Part shown: positions 1 to 7,484 of the stretch, piece after piece
How the letters are laid out: each line of letters begins with the position of its first letter
Numbering within the stretch: position 1 is the stretch's first letter
Assembly: GCA_014379165.1 (NCBI GenBank)
Contig: JACMMG010000014.1
Coordinates: 1-29,821 of the forward strand
DNA from: Candidatus Parcubacteria bacterium
Lineage (GTDB): Bacteria; Patescibacteriota; Minisyncoccia; Phycocordibacterales; SBAW01
DNA: 29,821 nt
Direction: 5' to 3'
Notes under the pieces: model-generated
The model's input: only the letters and a program-made list of their open reading frames with translations
Databases searched by the model: none
What the model was told of the DNA's origin: nothing
Translations under genes and position numbers: made by a program

Positions 1-48
1 GGAAGAAGGGGCGATAGTCGAAGCAGCAAAACTCATACTCACCAAAGA

Positions 49-72
49 GGCCCGGACCTCCGTCCGGGCCTT
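49..72. terminator. Hairpin terminator, probably of the YCII-like gene
   Basis: A perfect 9-bp stem (GGCCCGGAC / GTCCGGGCC, 49-57 and 62-70) closes a 4-nt loop. On the minus strand it is followed by TCTTTGG and lies about 50 nt past the stop codon of the YCII-like gene, so it most likely ends that transcript. The T-runs are weak on both strands, so orientation is uncertain. Bases 1-48 are open in one plus frame and one minus frame, but no gene could be recognised there. Confidence 0.6.
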
Positions 73-122
73 ACAAAATCTAATATCTACTTTATTACTG
101 CTGCAAAAACAAGAGATATTGC

Positions 123-458
123 CTACATCTTTGGCATCGGGAGACATTCCATAATCTCCACCGATTCTCCAGGAAACATCGTAAAGTGCGGATGATTCTC
201 AAACATCTGGGCCGCAGCCTCGTATGACTCGGCCTGCACTACCGTCCAGGCACCAAGCTCGTTGTGAGTATCCGTGATGCCACTTTTGTCGATGTGTTTC
301 GTTTTGCCTAAGGGGGAACCTTGATCAACAATATTCGCGGAATTGTCTGTCGCCCATTTCGACCACGCCTGCATCGCGGCCTCCATTTCACCTTCCTTCG
401 GCTGCCACTCCTTCATTTTGTTACCCGAGCCCAAATATATAGCCAAGAATTTTTTCAT
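123..458 (-). CDS. YCII-related domain protein
   Basis: A small cytoplasmic protein of 111 residues. It resembles the YCII/DGPF family, a ferredoxin-like dimeric fold of mostly unknown function. The visible features are an N-terminal strand MKKFLAIYLG, a central segment GSPLGKTKHI, then LGAWTVVQAESYEAAAQMFENHP and a final strand SVEIMECLPMP, in the order seen in YCII proteins. An earlier in-frame ATG (467) exists. The ATG at 458 was preferred because it gives the usual family N-terminus and because a -10-like TATCAT (466-471) ends 7 nt before it, as at other starts in this window. No Shine-Dalgarno sequence is visible. The gene stands alone between two terminators. The enzymatic role is unknown. 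Confidence 0.75.
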   Translation of the reverse strand: MKKFLAIYLGSGNKMKEWQPKEGEMEAAMQAWSKWATDNSANIVDQGSPLGKTKHIDKSGITDTHNELGAWTVVQAESYEAAAQMFENHPHFTMFPGESVEIMECLPMPKM

Positions 459-640
459 AATCTGCATGATAGCAGAGAAACATGAACCAAGTATGTGGAT
501 GGTTCAAATTGAACAAACAAACAGCCTCGCTTTCTAAAACATAAATCTATTCTGTAACCATTGCTTCTTGATAGATGTTCCGGAAAAATATTTGGACGTT
601 TTTTGGTATTTCCCTTCCGAGAAGGATGCTTTGCAAAAAA

Positions 641-672
641 TATAAAAGAAAAGGCCGCCCCGAAGGACGGCC
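641..672 (-). terminator. Rho-independent terminator of the orphan gene 697-1062
   Basis: On the minus strand GGCCGTCC-TTCG-GGGCGGCC forms an 8-bp stem with one G-U pair, followed by TTTTCTTTT. It lies 25 nt past the stop codon. Bases 459-640, between this hairpin and the YCII-like gene, contain only the -10-like box of that gene and nothing else that was recognised. Confidence 0.85.
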
Positions 673-696
673 CCATGCTTGCGACTCCATCACCCG

Positions 697-1062
697 TTAT
701 GCGTTCGCGTAGCGGTTGCCGGCAGTAGCGTTGCTGCCAGTCCCAATCACCACTGGATGTGGCATATAGGGGGCCACGTCGCCGAGAAGGTCGCGGTGAT
801 TTTCCACGAAGCGCTCGCGCAGCTCCTCGAGAGAGTCCGCTGCGGCGGCGCCGTATTCCCAGCAACAGCCGCGCAGGGGGCCGATATGGGAGTCGATCGC
901 CTCAAGCATTGTCCTCGCCGTTTCCCTGTCGTCAAGGCGAAGGCACCAGATAGGCGCGATGCAGCCAGTGTACTTGGCCAGCCCGCTGGGTGTCCGGAGC
1001 TCATTGTGAAAGCTGATGCTGGTGCGAAGAATTGCAACGTGGGGCGGAAAAAGTTCGGGCAT
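697..1062 (-). CDS. GC-rich orphan small protein with strong expression signals
   Basis: A 121-residue protein that was not recognised. It has no obvious signal peptide or membrane segment. It is mildly acidic in the middle (LDDRETARTMLEAIDS, DSLEELRERFVENHRDLL) and has a low-complexity C-terminus. The gene is visibly richer in G+C than the neighbouring ribosomal genes. Evidence that this strand and frame are real is the complete set of signals: a TTGACA-17-TAATTT promoter, a 7-bp leader hairpin, AGGAGG 9 nt before the ATG, and a strong terminator after the stop. An overlapping opposite-strand frame lacks these. It sits just past the end of the S10 cluster, where rpsN/rpsH would normally follow. 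It may be a horizontally gained or fast-evolving gene; no function is proposed. Confidence 0.7.
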   Translation of the reverse strand: MPELFPPHVAILRTSISFHNELRTPSGLAKYTGCIAPIWCLRLDDRETARTMLEAIDSHIGPLRGCCWEYGAAAADSLEELRERFVENHRDLLGDVAPYMPHPVVIGTGSNATAGNRYANA

Positions 1063-1082
1063 GAAGAACGTCCTCCTGTTTG

Positions 1083-1100
1083 GATAGGAAAAGTCCTATC
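1083..1100 (-). other. Leader hairpin of the orphan gene
   Basis: The sequence GATAGGA-AAAG-TCCTATC forms a perfect 7-bp stem with a 4-nt loop. It lies between the predicted transcription start (about 1109) and the Shine-Dalgarno AGGAGG (1072-1077). Such 5' stem-loops can stabilise mRNA; that role is inferred. Confidence 0.6.
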
Positions 1101-1115
1101 TAATTGGATAACCAA

Positions 1116-1144
1116 AAATTACCACTAAAATCTAGTGCTGTCAA
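1116..1144 (-). promoter_or_regulatory. Sigma70-type promoter TTGACA-17-TAATTT
   Basis: The minus strand has a perfect -35 box TTGACA (1144-1139), a 17-nt spacer and a -10 box TAATTT (1121-1116). It drives the orphan gene 697-1062 and lies just downstream of the rplE terminator. Confidence 0.75.
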
Positions 1145-1186
1145 AAAACAAATTCTTTGCAACCCTTACTTCTTCTTTTGTATTAG

Positions 1187-1215
1187 TTTAAAAAATAGCT
1201 TCGCTACTTTTTAAA
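1187..1215 (-). terminator. Terminator overlapping the rplE stop codon
   Basis: On the minus strand AAAAAGTAGC-GAA-GCTATTTTTT forms a stem of about 10 bp with one wobble pair, followed by a T-run. The rplE stop codon TAG is inside the 5' arm. The hairpin marks the end of the S10-type unit after L5 and has the same design as the one at the end of rpsJ. Confidence 0.75.
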
Positions 1216-1743
1216 CGGAAAGCCCAGATGAGTGAGATATTGTTTTGCTTCGTCTTTGTTTTTTGCTGTGGTTACAACTGTTACCGCTAAACCAAAAACA
1301 TCTTTGAGCTCTTCGTCTGCGGTTTCGGGGAACACCGAGTGCTCTTTCATGCCGAGCGTATAATTGCCCATCTCATCTACTGCGGTTGTAGTGATGCCTT
1401 TGAAGTCTTTCGTACGAGGTAGCGCAATGTGAATCAAGCGGTTAAGGAAATCCTGCGCGCGTTTACCGCGAAGTGTCACCTGGTAGCCTACCGGATCTCC
1501 AATGCGGGTTTTATATGTTGCGATAGCTTTCTTAGCACCGCGCACAATTGGCTTCTGGCCGGTGATTTTTTGCAAACGGTCTGCAACGAGTTCGGTCTTC
1601 CCCTTCTCTTTAGCCATGCGTCCCACACCCACCGCAACAACCACCTTTTCTATGCGGGGCATCTGCATGGCATTCTTCCACCCAAATTGTTCTTTGAGCG
1701 AAGTAAACACCGTTTTTTGCTGATCTTGAAGTAGTTTAGACAT
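1204..1743 (-). CDS. rplE: 50S ribosomal protein uL5
   Basis: uL5 binds 5S rRNA and domain V of 23S rRNA in the central protuberance and contacts the P-site tRNA. The 179-residue product has the usual length and landmarks: PRIEKVVVAVGVG near residue 29, the TGQKPIVRGAKKAIA segment, the RIGDPVGYQVTLRG loop, LPRTKDFKG and the conserved end YLTHLGFPF. It is the last gene of the unit that starts at rpsS, with rplX 2 nt upstream. The stop codon lies in a terminator hairpin, so rpsN, rpsH and rplF do not follow as they do in most bacteria. Confidence 0.97.
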   Translation of the reverse strand: MSKLLQDQQKTVFTSLKEQFGWKNAMQMPRIEKVVVAVGVGRMAKEKGKTELVADRLQKITGQKPIVRGAKKAIATYKTRIGDPVGYQVTLRGKRAQDFLNRLIHIALPRTKDFKGITTTAVDEMGNYTLGMKEHSVFPETADEELKDVFGLAVTVVTTAKNKDEAKQYLTHLGFPFKK

Positions 1744-1745
1744 AT

Positions 1746-2000
1746 TTACTTTTTCTTCTTAGTTGCCTTCTTTTCTCCGGAAAGCGCTACTTTGCTTGCG
1801 TGTATAGGAAATTGCTTGTCGATTATCTGACCCTTCTGGCCTTCGCGCCTTGGCTTCTGGTGCTTTTTACGCATGCCGATGCCTTCCACCACCACCATAC
1901 TCGTTTTCGGGAATGCGCGGGTTATTTTGCCACTCTTTCCCTTCTCGTTTCCGGAAAGAACAGTAACGGTATCGCCTTTTTTAACATGGAGTTTAGTCAT
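1746..2000 (-). CDS. rplX: 50S ribosomal protein uL24
   Basis: uL24 is an early 23S rRNA-binding assembly protein. The 84-residue product has a KOW motif at the N-terminus (KKGDTVTVLSGNEKGKSGKI) and the downstream segment MVVVEGIGMRKKHQKP. It ends in a lysine-rich tail (KKATKKKK). It is shorter than the roughly 100 residues typical of many bacteria. It lies 9 nt after rplN and 2 nt before rplE, so translation is probably coupled. No Shine-Dalgarno is visible; an A/T-rich stretch precedes the ATG. Confidence 0.96.
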   Translation of the reverse strand: MTKLHVKKGDTVTVLSGNEKGKSGKITRAFPKTSMVVVEGIGMRKKHQKPRREGQKGQIIDKQFPIHASKVALSGEKKATKKKK

Positions 2001-2009
2001 AAAAAAAAT

Positions 2010-2390
2010 TTACACCACCTCAGGGGCGCGGGAAATTATTGTCTGATAGCCAAGCTCCTGAAGCTCTCGGGGTATAGGGCCAAAGATACGTCCCGCCTTC
2101 GGTTCTTGCGGGCTCTTGCCGGTTCCTTCGATAATAACAACTGCATTCTCGTCGAAACGGATATACGAGCCGTCCTTGCGGCGGAAAGGTTGCTTCTGGC
2201 GCACCACAACAGCGCGCAGGACGTCTTTTTTCTTCGCTTGCTTGCGCGGTTCTGCAACCTGCACAGAAAGCACAACAACCTCACCAATCTGCGCATAGCG
2301 CTTCTTGCTTGATCCGAGCACTTTGAAAATACGCCCGATCTTGGCGCCGGAGTTGTCTGCAATTGTGACGAATGAGCGAGGTTGGATCAT
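2010..2390 (-). CDS. rplN: 50S ribosomal protein uL14
   Basis: uL14 binds 23S rRNA at the subunit interface and forms part of bridge B8. The 126-residue protein starts MIQPRSFVTIADNSGAK, a clear family signature, and contains YAQIGEVVVLSV, VVVRQKQPFRRKDGSYIRFD and ARIFGPIPREL-like (GRIFGPIPRELQELG) segments. The C-terminus IISRAPEVV is normal. It lies between rpsQ (6 nt upstream) and rplX (9 nt downstream) in the standard S10 order. Confidence 0.97.
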   Translation of the reverse strand: MIQPRSFVTIADNSGAKIGRIFKVLGSSKKRYAQIGEVVVLSVQVAEPRKQAKKKDVLRAVVVRQKQPFRRKDGSYIRFDENAVVIIEGTGKSPQEPKAGRIFGPIPRELQELGYQTIISRAPEVV

Positions 2391-2396
2391 GGTAGT

Positions 2397-2642
2397 TTAT
2401 TCAAAAACGATCTCGAATGACTTTGTCTTGGACAACGGCCTGCACGAGCGGATCGTAACGGTCTCCCCTTCTTTGGCTCGGTTGCCTGCGTTGTGTACAT
2501 GAAACTTTTTGGTGAGTTTTATGTATTTTTTATACTTCGGATGCTTTACGTAGCGAGATACGGAAACCACTACAGTTTCCTGCATCTTATCGGACACTAC
2601 TGTGCCGCGAAACGTCTTTTTATGTGTTGCTTTTGTTTCCAT
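2397..2642 (-). CDS. rpsQ: 30S ribosomal protein uS17
   Basis: uS17 is a primary 16S rRNA-binding protein with an OB fold. The 81-residue protein has the family landmarks FRGTVVSDKMQETVVVSVSR, KHPKYKKYIKLTKKFHVHN and GETVTIRSCRPLSKTKSF. The start at 2642 gives an N-terminus METKATHKKTFRG of normal length. It is in the expected order between rpmC (4 nt upstream) and rplN. Confidence 0.97.
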   Translation of the reverse strand: METKATHKKTFRGTVVSDKMQETVVVSVSRYVKHPKYKKYIKLTKKFHVHNAGNRAKEGETVTIRSCRPLSKTKSFEIVFE

Positions 2643-2646
2643 ATAG

Positions 2647-2841
2647 TTATTTTGCTTTACGTGCGGTTATCTCGGTGAGTGCCCGTGCCACGTCTTTGCG
2701 GAGCATCTTTGCTTCTTTTACATTGCGATTTTTACTACCACTTGCCGCAAATGACAAGACCCGCAATGCTTCGCGTTTGTCCTCGACAAACTTTTGAAGT
2801 TCCTCGGGAGTGTTGGTTTTGAGTGTAGTTTTCTTTGCCAT
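2647..2841 (-). CDS. rpmC: 50S ribosomal protein uL29
   Basis: uL29 sits near the exit of the nascent peptide tunnel and helps dock chaperones and the signal recognition particle. The 64-residue helical hairpin matches the family in length. It carries EELQKFVEDKREALRVLSF and the conserved-type segment EAKMLRKDVARALTEI near the end. It follows rplP by 33 nt and precedes rpsQ by 4 nt. Confidence 0.93.
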   Translation of the reverse strand: MAKKTTLKTNTPEELQKFVEDKREALRVLSFAASGSKNRNVKEAKMLRKDVARALTEITARKAK

Positions 2842-2874
2842 ATTTCTTTTTATTTGCCAGAAGTAAACTTCTGA

Positions 2875-3300
2875 CTATGCATGTGCGCGTGCCACGACCT
2901 TAGTCTTAAGCGGAAGCTTCTTCCCCGCCTTAGCAAGCGCCTCAATTGCTGCTGCTTCTGCCACTCCATCTACTTCAAAAAGAATGCGGCCCGGCCAGAT
3001 TTCAACTTCATAACCAACCGGATCTCCCTTTCCTTTGCCGAGTTTCACTTCAGGCGGCTTTTGGGTAAAAGGCTTGTCAGGAAATACTCGCAGCCACATC
3101 TTGCCGGTTTTGCCGAGACTACGTACGACTACTTTGCGAGCAGACTCAAGCTGGTTGCTGCGCAGCCGTGCGTGCGTTGTTGCTTTAAGCCCATGGCTCC
3201 CAAAGGCCACCGTAATGCCGCGCGACGCTACCATAGCGCGCTTGGGGTTCCGGCGCATCGTGTGCCACTTTCTAAATTTTACTTTCTTTGGGAATAACAT
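2875..3300 (-). CDS. rplP: 50S ribosomal protein uL16
   Basis: uL16 binds 23S rRNA near the A site and helps position aminoacyl-tRNA. The 141-residue protein begins MLFPKKVKFRKWH and has the family landmarks GLKATTHARLRSNQLESAR, MWLRVFPDKPFTQKPPEV, KGKGDPVGYEVEIWPGRILFE and AIEALAKAGKKLPLKTKVV. Length is normal. It lies 24 nt after rpsC and before rpmC in the standard order. Confidence 0.97.
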   Translation of the reverse strand: MLFPKKVKFRKWHTMRRNPKRAMVASRGITVAFGSHGLKATTHARLRSNQLESARKVVVRSLGKTGKMWLRVFPDKPFTQKPPEVKLGKGKGDPVGYEVEIWPGRILFEVDGVAEAAAIEALAKAGKKLPLKTKVVARAHA

Positions 3301-3324
3301 ATTTTTTACAATCGCAGCGCTATT

Positions 3325-3993
3325 TTATTTATCTTTAGCGTTAACGCTAAAGACTTCACCGCGACAAATCCATACCTTGATACCAATGACGCCAAGAGGC
3401 AGGTTTGCGCGTTCGCGCGCGTAGTCGATATCAGAGCGGAATGTCTGAAGCGGGATGCGGCCTTTCTTAAGTTCTTCAGTGCGCGACATTGAACCTCCGC
3501 CGAGCATTCCAGCAACGGCAATACGCACGCCTTTTACGTCGCGGTTTGCCATAACCTTTTCAATCGTCTGCTTCAATACGCGGCGAAACGGCATACGCTT
3601 TTCGAGCCCTTCGGCAACCATGTAGGCCACAATTGCGGCGTTACTTTCAGGCGAGCGGATCTCTTCGATATCGAGTTTTATGTCAGGCGCATGGAGCTTG
3701 CGTTTCGCTAGGAATGAGCTCACCTTAGCGCGAAGCTTCGTTGAGCCTTCTCCGCTGCGGCCAATAATAAGTCCTGGGCGGGATGTTTTTATAACAATGC
3801 GGAGTGTCTTTTCATTGCGCTCGATTTCAATACCGCCGATATACATGCCGCGCAGCTCGCGTATCAAAAATTCGCGCAGCAAAATATCGCTTTTAAGGTA
3901 CTGCTGGTAACGAGGACCGCTTGCAAACCAGCGATGCCGCCAGTCGCGCAATATCCCTAACCGATGAGCATATGGATTAACTATCTTTGACAT
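3325..3993 (-). CDS. rpsC: 30S ribosomal protein uS3
   Basis: uS3 lines the mRNA entry channel and contributes to helicase activity. The product is 222 residues. The N-terminus SKIVNPYAHRLGILRDW matches the family's KVNP..RLG start, the type-2 KH motif GLIIGRSGEG is near residue 75, and the C-terminal domain has GRIPLQTFRSDIDYA. An upstream in-frame ATG (4008) would overlap rplV by 14 nt. The ATG at 3993, one base after the rplV stop, fits both family length and coupling. The C-terminal tail is short. Confidence 0.97.
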   Translation of the reverse strand: MSKIVNPYAHRLGILRDWRHRWFASGPRYQQYLKSDILLREFLIRELRGMYIGGIEIERNEKTLRIVIKTSRPGLIIGRSGEGSTKLRAKVSSFLAKRKLHAPDIKLDIEEIRSPESNAAIVAYMVAEGLEKRMPFRRVLKQTIEKVMANRDVKGVRIAVAGMLGGGSMSRTEELKKGRIPLQTFRSDIDYARERANLPLGVIGIKVWICRGEVFSVNAKDK

Positions 3994-3994
3994 A

Positions 3995-4357
3995 TTATTG
4001 TGCGGCAACCGCTTTTTTAGGCGCTATTTTTTTGGAAAGGCCGAGTGTTATATGGCTCGTCTTTTTCTTGATCATGCTGGAACGGCCGCGCGCGCGAGGC
4101 ATGGAGCGCTTAAATACTATTCCTCCGTTAACCTCAATGCGCGAAATATACAAGTCGCTGGCTTCAAAGCCTTTTCCCTTCGCATTGGCAACTGCTGAAC
4201 GAAGCAATTTCATCATCGACTCTGACGCGCGCTTAGGTAGCACTCCTAAAATATCGAGAGCGCGCTCGGCTGATTTGCCGCGGATAAGATCTGCCACAAG
4301 ACGCACTTTCCTAGGCGACTGTCGGTAATTTTTAAGTTGTGCGCTTGCATCTGTCAT
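3995..4357 (-). CDS. rplV: 50S ribosomal protein uL22
   Basis: uL22 reaches into the nascent peptide tunnel with a long beta-hairpin. The 120-residue protein has the family signature NYRQSPRKVRLVADLIRGK near the start, then KLLRSAVANAKGKGF and the hairpin tip RSMPRARGRSSMIKKKTSHI. The reading frame stays open far upstream through rpsS, but ATG 4357 gives the normal family start and leaves a 13-nt gap after rpsS. The stop is one base before the rpsC start. Confidence 0.96.
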   Translation of the reverse strand: MTDASAQLKNYRQSPRKVRLVADLIRGKSAERALDILGVLPKRASESMMKLLRSAVANAKGKGFEASDLYISRIEVNGGIVFKRSMPRARGRSSMIKKKTSHITLGLSKKIAPKKAVAAQ

Positions 4358-4370
4358 ACATTGAAATTCT

Positions 4371-4736
4371 CTATTTTTTGCCGGCTGGGTTTTTATTTGC
4401 CGATGCGTCAGTTGCTGCTTTAGCCGCCTGTGCTGCAGCGATCTCAGCCTCCTTAGCCTTGGTTTCCATCTCTTTCTGCATCTTACCGCCGTGGCGGGTG
4501 AACCTTTTCGTTGGAGAAAATTCGCCCAATCGGTGCCCCACCATGTCTTCTGAAACAAGGACATCGATGTGAGTTTTGCCGTTGTAGACGCCAAATTTAA
4601 AACCTACCATCTCAGGAGCAATTTGTGAGCGGCGCGCCCATGTGCGAATAGTCTCAGCAGTCTGAGGCTTTTTCCCCTCAATTTTCTTGAGAAGCTTTGC
4701 ATCCACATAGGGACCTTTTTTGAGCGATCGCGCCAT
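4371..4736 (-). CDS. rpsS: 30S ribosomal protein uS19 with C-terminal Ala/Lys tail
   Basis: uS19 sits in the head of the 30S subunit and contacts uS13 and the A-site finger. The core is clear: MARSLKKGPYVDAKLLKKI, WARRSQIAPEMVGFKFGVYNGK and GHRLGEFSPTKRFTRHGGK. The family usually ends soon after this, at about 92 residues. This 121-residue version carries about 30 extra residues rich in Ala, Lys and Glu (residues 88-121). It is the first gene of its unit and follows the terminator of the upstream surface-protein gene. A -10-like box ends only a few bases before the ATG and there is no Shine-Dalgarno. Confidence 0.96.
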   Translation of the reverse strand: MARSLKKGPYVDAKLLKKIEGKKPQTAETIRTWARRSQIAPEMVGFKFGVYNGKTHIDVLVSEDMVGHRLGEFSPTKRFTRHGGKMQKEMETKAKEAEIAAAQAAKAATDASANKNPAGKK

Positions 4737-4739
4737 CTT

Positions 4740-4750
4740 TTTATACTCTA
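4740..4750 (-). promoter_or_regulatory. -10 region of the rpsS unit
   Basis: The minus strand has GGGTAGAGTATAAAAAG directly before the rpsS ATG. Either TATAAA (4745-4740, 3 nt before the ATG) or TAGAGT (4750-4745, 8 nt before) could be the -10 box. The string GGGTAGAGTAT also occurs before rplC (10427-10437 region). No convincing -35 box was found. A very short or absent 5' leader is implied. Confidence 0.5.
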
Positions 4751-4765
4751 CCCCGGGCTTTGCAA

Positions 4766-4787
4766 GTAAAAACCCGCCCGAGCGGGA
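4766..4787 (-). terminator. Terminator of the 882-residue surface-protein gene
   Basis: On the minus strand CCCGC-TCGG-GCGGG is followed by TTTTTAC. It lies 45 nt past the stop codon of the surface-protein gene and about 30 nt before the rpsS start. Confidence 0.75.
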
Positions 4788-4831
4788 GTCAAAAGATAAT
4801 ACAGGATAAGGAGAAAGGAGTCAAATAAGCC

Positions 4832-7480
4832 TTATCTGACCCGTACGCTGGTTATAGAAGGCCCGGAAGTCTGACCTTCATCTCCTATAAAGAGAGCCGT
4901 ATAAATAGTTGTGATCTGCGGCGAGACTGTTTTGCTCCCCGAGCCGGGGCCAAGGATTATCGCTCCCGTAGCGCTGTCAGTTATCTTTACCGATTTAGCA
5001 TTGATGCCAGACCATTGCAACGTGACATTCTGTCCCGACGAAATAAACGGCAAAGAAGCGTTGAGAAAACCTACGGGCCGCAGTCCAGACCCAATACTTG
5101 AAGAAACAGGAGCAGGCTGAGTTGCTCTCGTTGCAGTCGTACCTACTCCTGCGCTTGGCGACGGGGAAAGTACCGCATCGAGTGCAGCTTTTGTTTTAGT
5201 ATCAAGGACGCCACTCTGTGCAACTCCAAGATTTCGTTGGAGCTCCATAAACATTGCCCTTTCGATATTAGCTGCGTCATTGGCAAGTGCGGCCCTTGTT
5301 TGCGGACCTACCTTGCCCACCACATCAATACCTTTGCTTGCCTGATAACTTTTGACTGCTTGTTCTGTCAGGGGCCCAAAGTCTCCGTCTATGTTGCCTG
5401 TATAGTGACCTGTGGCCTTAAGGTACGTTTGCACTAATTTTACGTCGGCGATATCGTTCGCACTGCTATTCCTCTCGAGATGCGAGTCGAGCTTTGCGAC
5501 ATTCGCAGCGGCCACATATTTGGCGGCCGTTTCCGGAGAAACGCGCGCTTCGACGCTCTTGGTAGCAGCACTAGGGAGCGAAGGACTTCTTGTGGCGACT
5601 TGATTTATGAGAGGTACACTTGCCTCCGCAACAGCTGATAAAGGTTTTGCAGTTGCTGGAACTGCGCTTGTTGAGTTAAGCGCTATATTAAAATCGGAAA
5701 TTCCCTTGCCTTCGGCTGCGGCTACCTGAGCCGCACCATCTAAACTCTTATTGACAGTAGTTTGCGTGTTGCTAATTGCCGCAAGAGCTTCTCCCCTGTT
5801 CATACCTGGAACGATTTTATCTGCGGCCGCAGTAGCCACTGCTCTTACCGCAGGGTCTGGGTTTACTTTTGCTTCAGCCTTAATCTTGGATATAGCTCCC
5901 GCATCAAATGTCCCCGAAGGGATATCCGCCGTTGCCACCGAATGGAGCGCGGTAGAGAACCCACCATTGAGCGTCATTTTGACAGCTTGTGGGTTGACTG
6001 CAGCTCCTGTTTCTAGAGCTGCTATTTTTATATTGCTGCCATCTTTGTCGCTTGTTACTCGTACGGTATTAACTGGTGTAGGTAGTATGTCCTTGGCATA
6101 ATTGTCAACAAGATTGAAGGAGGTGTCCACCCGATAGGTGGCATAGGTCTGCTCAGGTGGTGTATTTGCAATCGGCACAACGGTCTTGGTTGGACTCACA
6201 ATATGTGTTGATCCTCCGTTAAGGGGGTCGTCTCGATAGTAAGAAAGACTATCGCTTGCAGCTATTACATTATTTAATGAACCGCCACTAGTTGGATTAC
6301 TCCTGGTAACGCCTCCTTGCGGGGCAGTCGGACTAAGACTGTTTGAAGGATTATTTAAAGGATTCGCACGGGCTGAAGCTGTAGGAAGCCGATCGCTTAT
6401 TACATCCGATGAACCAACGACATTGAAAACGCCATCTACCCGATTTCCGGCATTAGAGGCAAGCACCCCTTGGTTAGCGATACCACGTAGAGGGTCATAG
6501 GGTGCTACAGGCTTTTTTGCAGGAGCGGCCGAGCCGTAGATGCTATCGAATGTGCTGCTTCGCGCAGCCGTTTGGGTAAGGGTTGCCTGGCCAGTAGGAC
6601 CAACTCCGACCGAGTAGCCAGTCTGTGCATAGATGTTAAATGCTTCAAGGCTTGGCTGAATTTTATTATTTTCTATTACTTGTGAGGATAGATTATTTGG
6701 ATTAGCTTTTGCACCGACCGTTTGCCTTCCTATCAAATTAGACTGACCAATACCCGATCCGGTATAACCTGGAATAATCAAAGCCTGTGCACCAATACCA
6801 TTACCTGGTGGGTATTGTGGGCCCACCGTTACCTGAGGTATTTTTACAGTGGCGCTAGTGTTATTCACCCCACCTTGTGGGGCACTCGGACTAAGGCTGT
6901 TTGAAGGGTTGTTGGTAGTTGAATTTGTAGATTTTGGAGCACTACTTGGTGTTGATGCCCGTGCAGCTGTTTCTTCATTACTATTGCCACCATTTGGTTG
7001 GGCAGCCGACTGAGACCCCCGTGCGCTTCCATTGCTATTAGTCCCATAATCTCCACCGCCAGTATAATTTACTGCGCCACCGTAGGCATTATTATTACTG
7101 CCATTACTGTTAACCTCTAGACTTCCGTAATTTCCATATAGATCCTTTGAGGCCGAGCTGAAGCCGCCCGCCGGAGCGTTCGCACTTGTCGTTGTGTACT
7201 TCTGTCCGCTGGGGCTTGTGCCGCTGTAATTGCTTGGGACGTTAAGGGTTGTTTTAGCGGGCGTGCTGAAGTTCGCTGAAGTATTGTAAGAATTGCCAAA
7301 ACTATTACTGCTGTTTAAGACTCCCGCCATAAGCTGCTGCGGCACAATATTCTCAACAAATCCTTGTGCAAGGGCAACAGAAGTGCCCGGTACGGTAAAT
7401 TCGGCCGAAAACGCCATCGCTATAGCGCATACTGCCCCCCAAAGGGCATAGAAGGCTGTTTCGGTTGGAACTTTTTTCAT
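4832..7480 (-). CDS. Secreted peptidoglycan-binding-domain surface protein (882 aa)
   Basis: A large exported protein of unknown precise role, probably cell-wall attached. The ATG at 7480 gives a positively charged start and a hydrophobic segment (about residues 8-30) that looks like a signal peptide or anchor; a TTG lies 15 nt upstream. Residues 40-400 are low-complexity, rich in Asn, Ser, Gly and Thr, with the motif NPSNSLSP(S/T)APQGGV repeated near 190 and 376. Residues about 676-732 form a PG_binding_1 domain (VQTYLKATGHYTGNIDGDFG, then GKVGPQTRAAL), with a second half-copy after it (GVLDTKTKAALDAVL, about 757-773). The last 85 residues resemble an Ig-like domain ending in a beta-rich tail. 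It separates rplB from rpsS in an otherwise standard S10 cluster and is preceded by an elaborate structured spacer. Confidence 0.85.
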   Translation of the reverse strand: MKKVPTETAFYALWGAVCAIAMAFSAEFTVPGTSVALAQGFVENIVPQQLMAGVLNSSNSFGNSYNTSANFSTPAKTTLNVPSNYSGTSPSGQKYTTTSANAPAGGFSSASKDLYGNYGSLEVNSNGSNNNAYGGAVNYTGGGDYGTNSNGSARGSQSAAQPNGGNSNEETAARASTPSSAPKSTNSTTNNPSNSLSPSAPQGGVNNTSATVKIPQVTVGPQYPPGNGIGAQALIIPGYTGSGIGQSNLIGRQTVGAKANPNNLSSQVIENNKIQPSLEAFNIYAQTGYSVGVGPTGQATLTQTAARSSTFDSIYGSAAPAKKPVAPYDPLRGIANQGVLASNAGNRVDGVFNVVGSSDVISDRLPTASARANPLNNPSNSLSPTAPQGGVTRSNPTSGGSLNNVIAASDSLSYYRDDPLNGGSTHIVSPTKTVVPIANTPPEQTYATYRVDTSFNLVDNYAKDILPTPVNTVRVTSDKDGSNIKIAALETGAAVNPQAVKMTLNGGFSTALHSVATADIPSGTFDAGAISKIKAEAKVNPDPAVRAVATAAADKIVPGMNRGEALAAISNTQTTVNKSLDGAAQVAAAEGKGISDFNIALNSTSAVPATAKPLSAVAEASVPLINQVATRSPSLPSAATKSVEARVSPETAAKYVAAANVAKLDSHLERNSSANDIADVKLVQTYLKATGHYTGNIDGDFGPLTEQAVKSYQASKGIDVVGKVGPQTRAALANDAANIERAMFMELQRNLGVAQSGVLDTKTKAALDAVLSPSPSAGVGTTATRATQPAPVSSSIGSGLRPVGFLNASLPFISSGQNVTLQWSGINAKSVKITDSATGAIILGPGSGSKTVSPQITTIYTALFIGDEGQTSGPSITSVRVR

Positions 7481-7484
7481 ATTT

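Noticed and set aside
1..48. Possible end of a plus-strand gene or start of a minus-strand gene (MSFAASTIAPSS) at the left edge
   Set aside because: The plus frame runs through the hairpin without a stop and the minus frame has only 12 codons in the window; neither could be recognised.
679..1128. 149-codon plus-strand frame opposite the orphan gene 697-1062
   Set aside because: It has no promoter, Shine-Dalgarno or terminator on its own strand, while the minus-strand gene has all three. It is probably a by-product of high G+C.
4358..4594. N-terminal extension of rplV by 79 codons
   Set aside because: It overlaps rpsS entirely, has no similarity to uL22 and the normal family start is at 4357.
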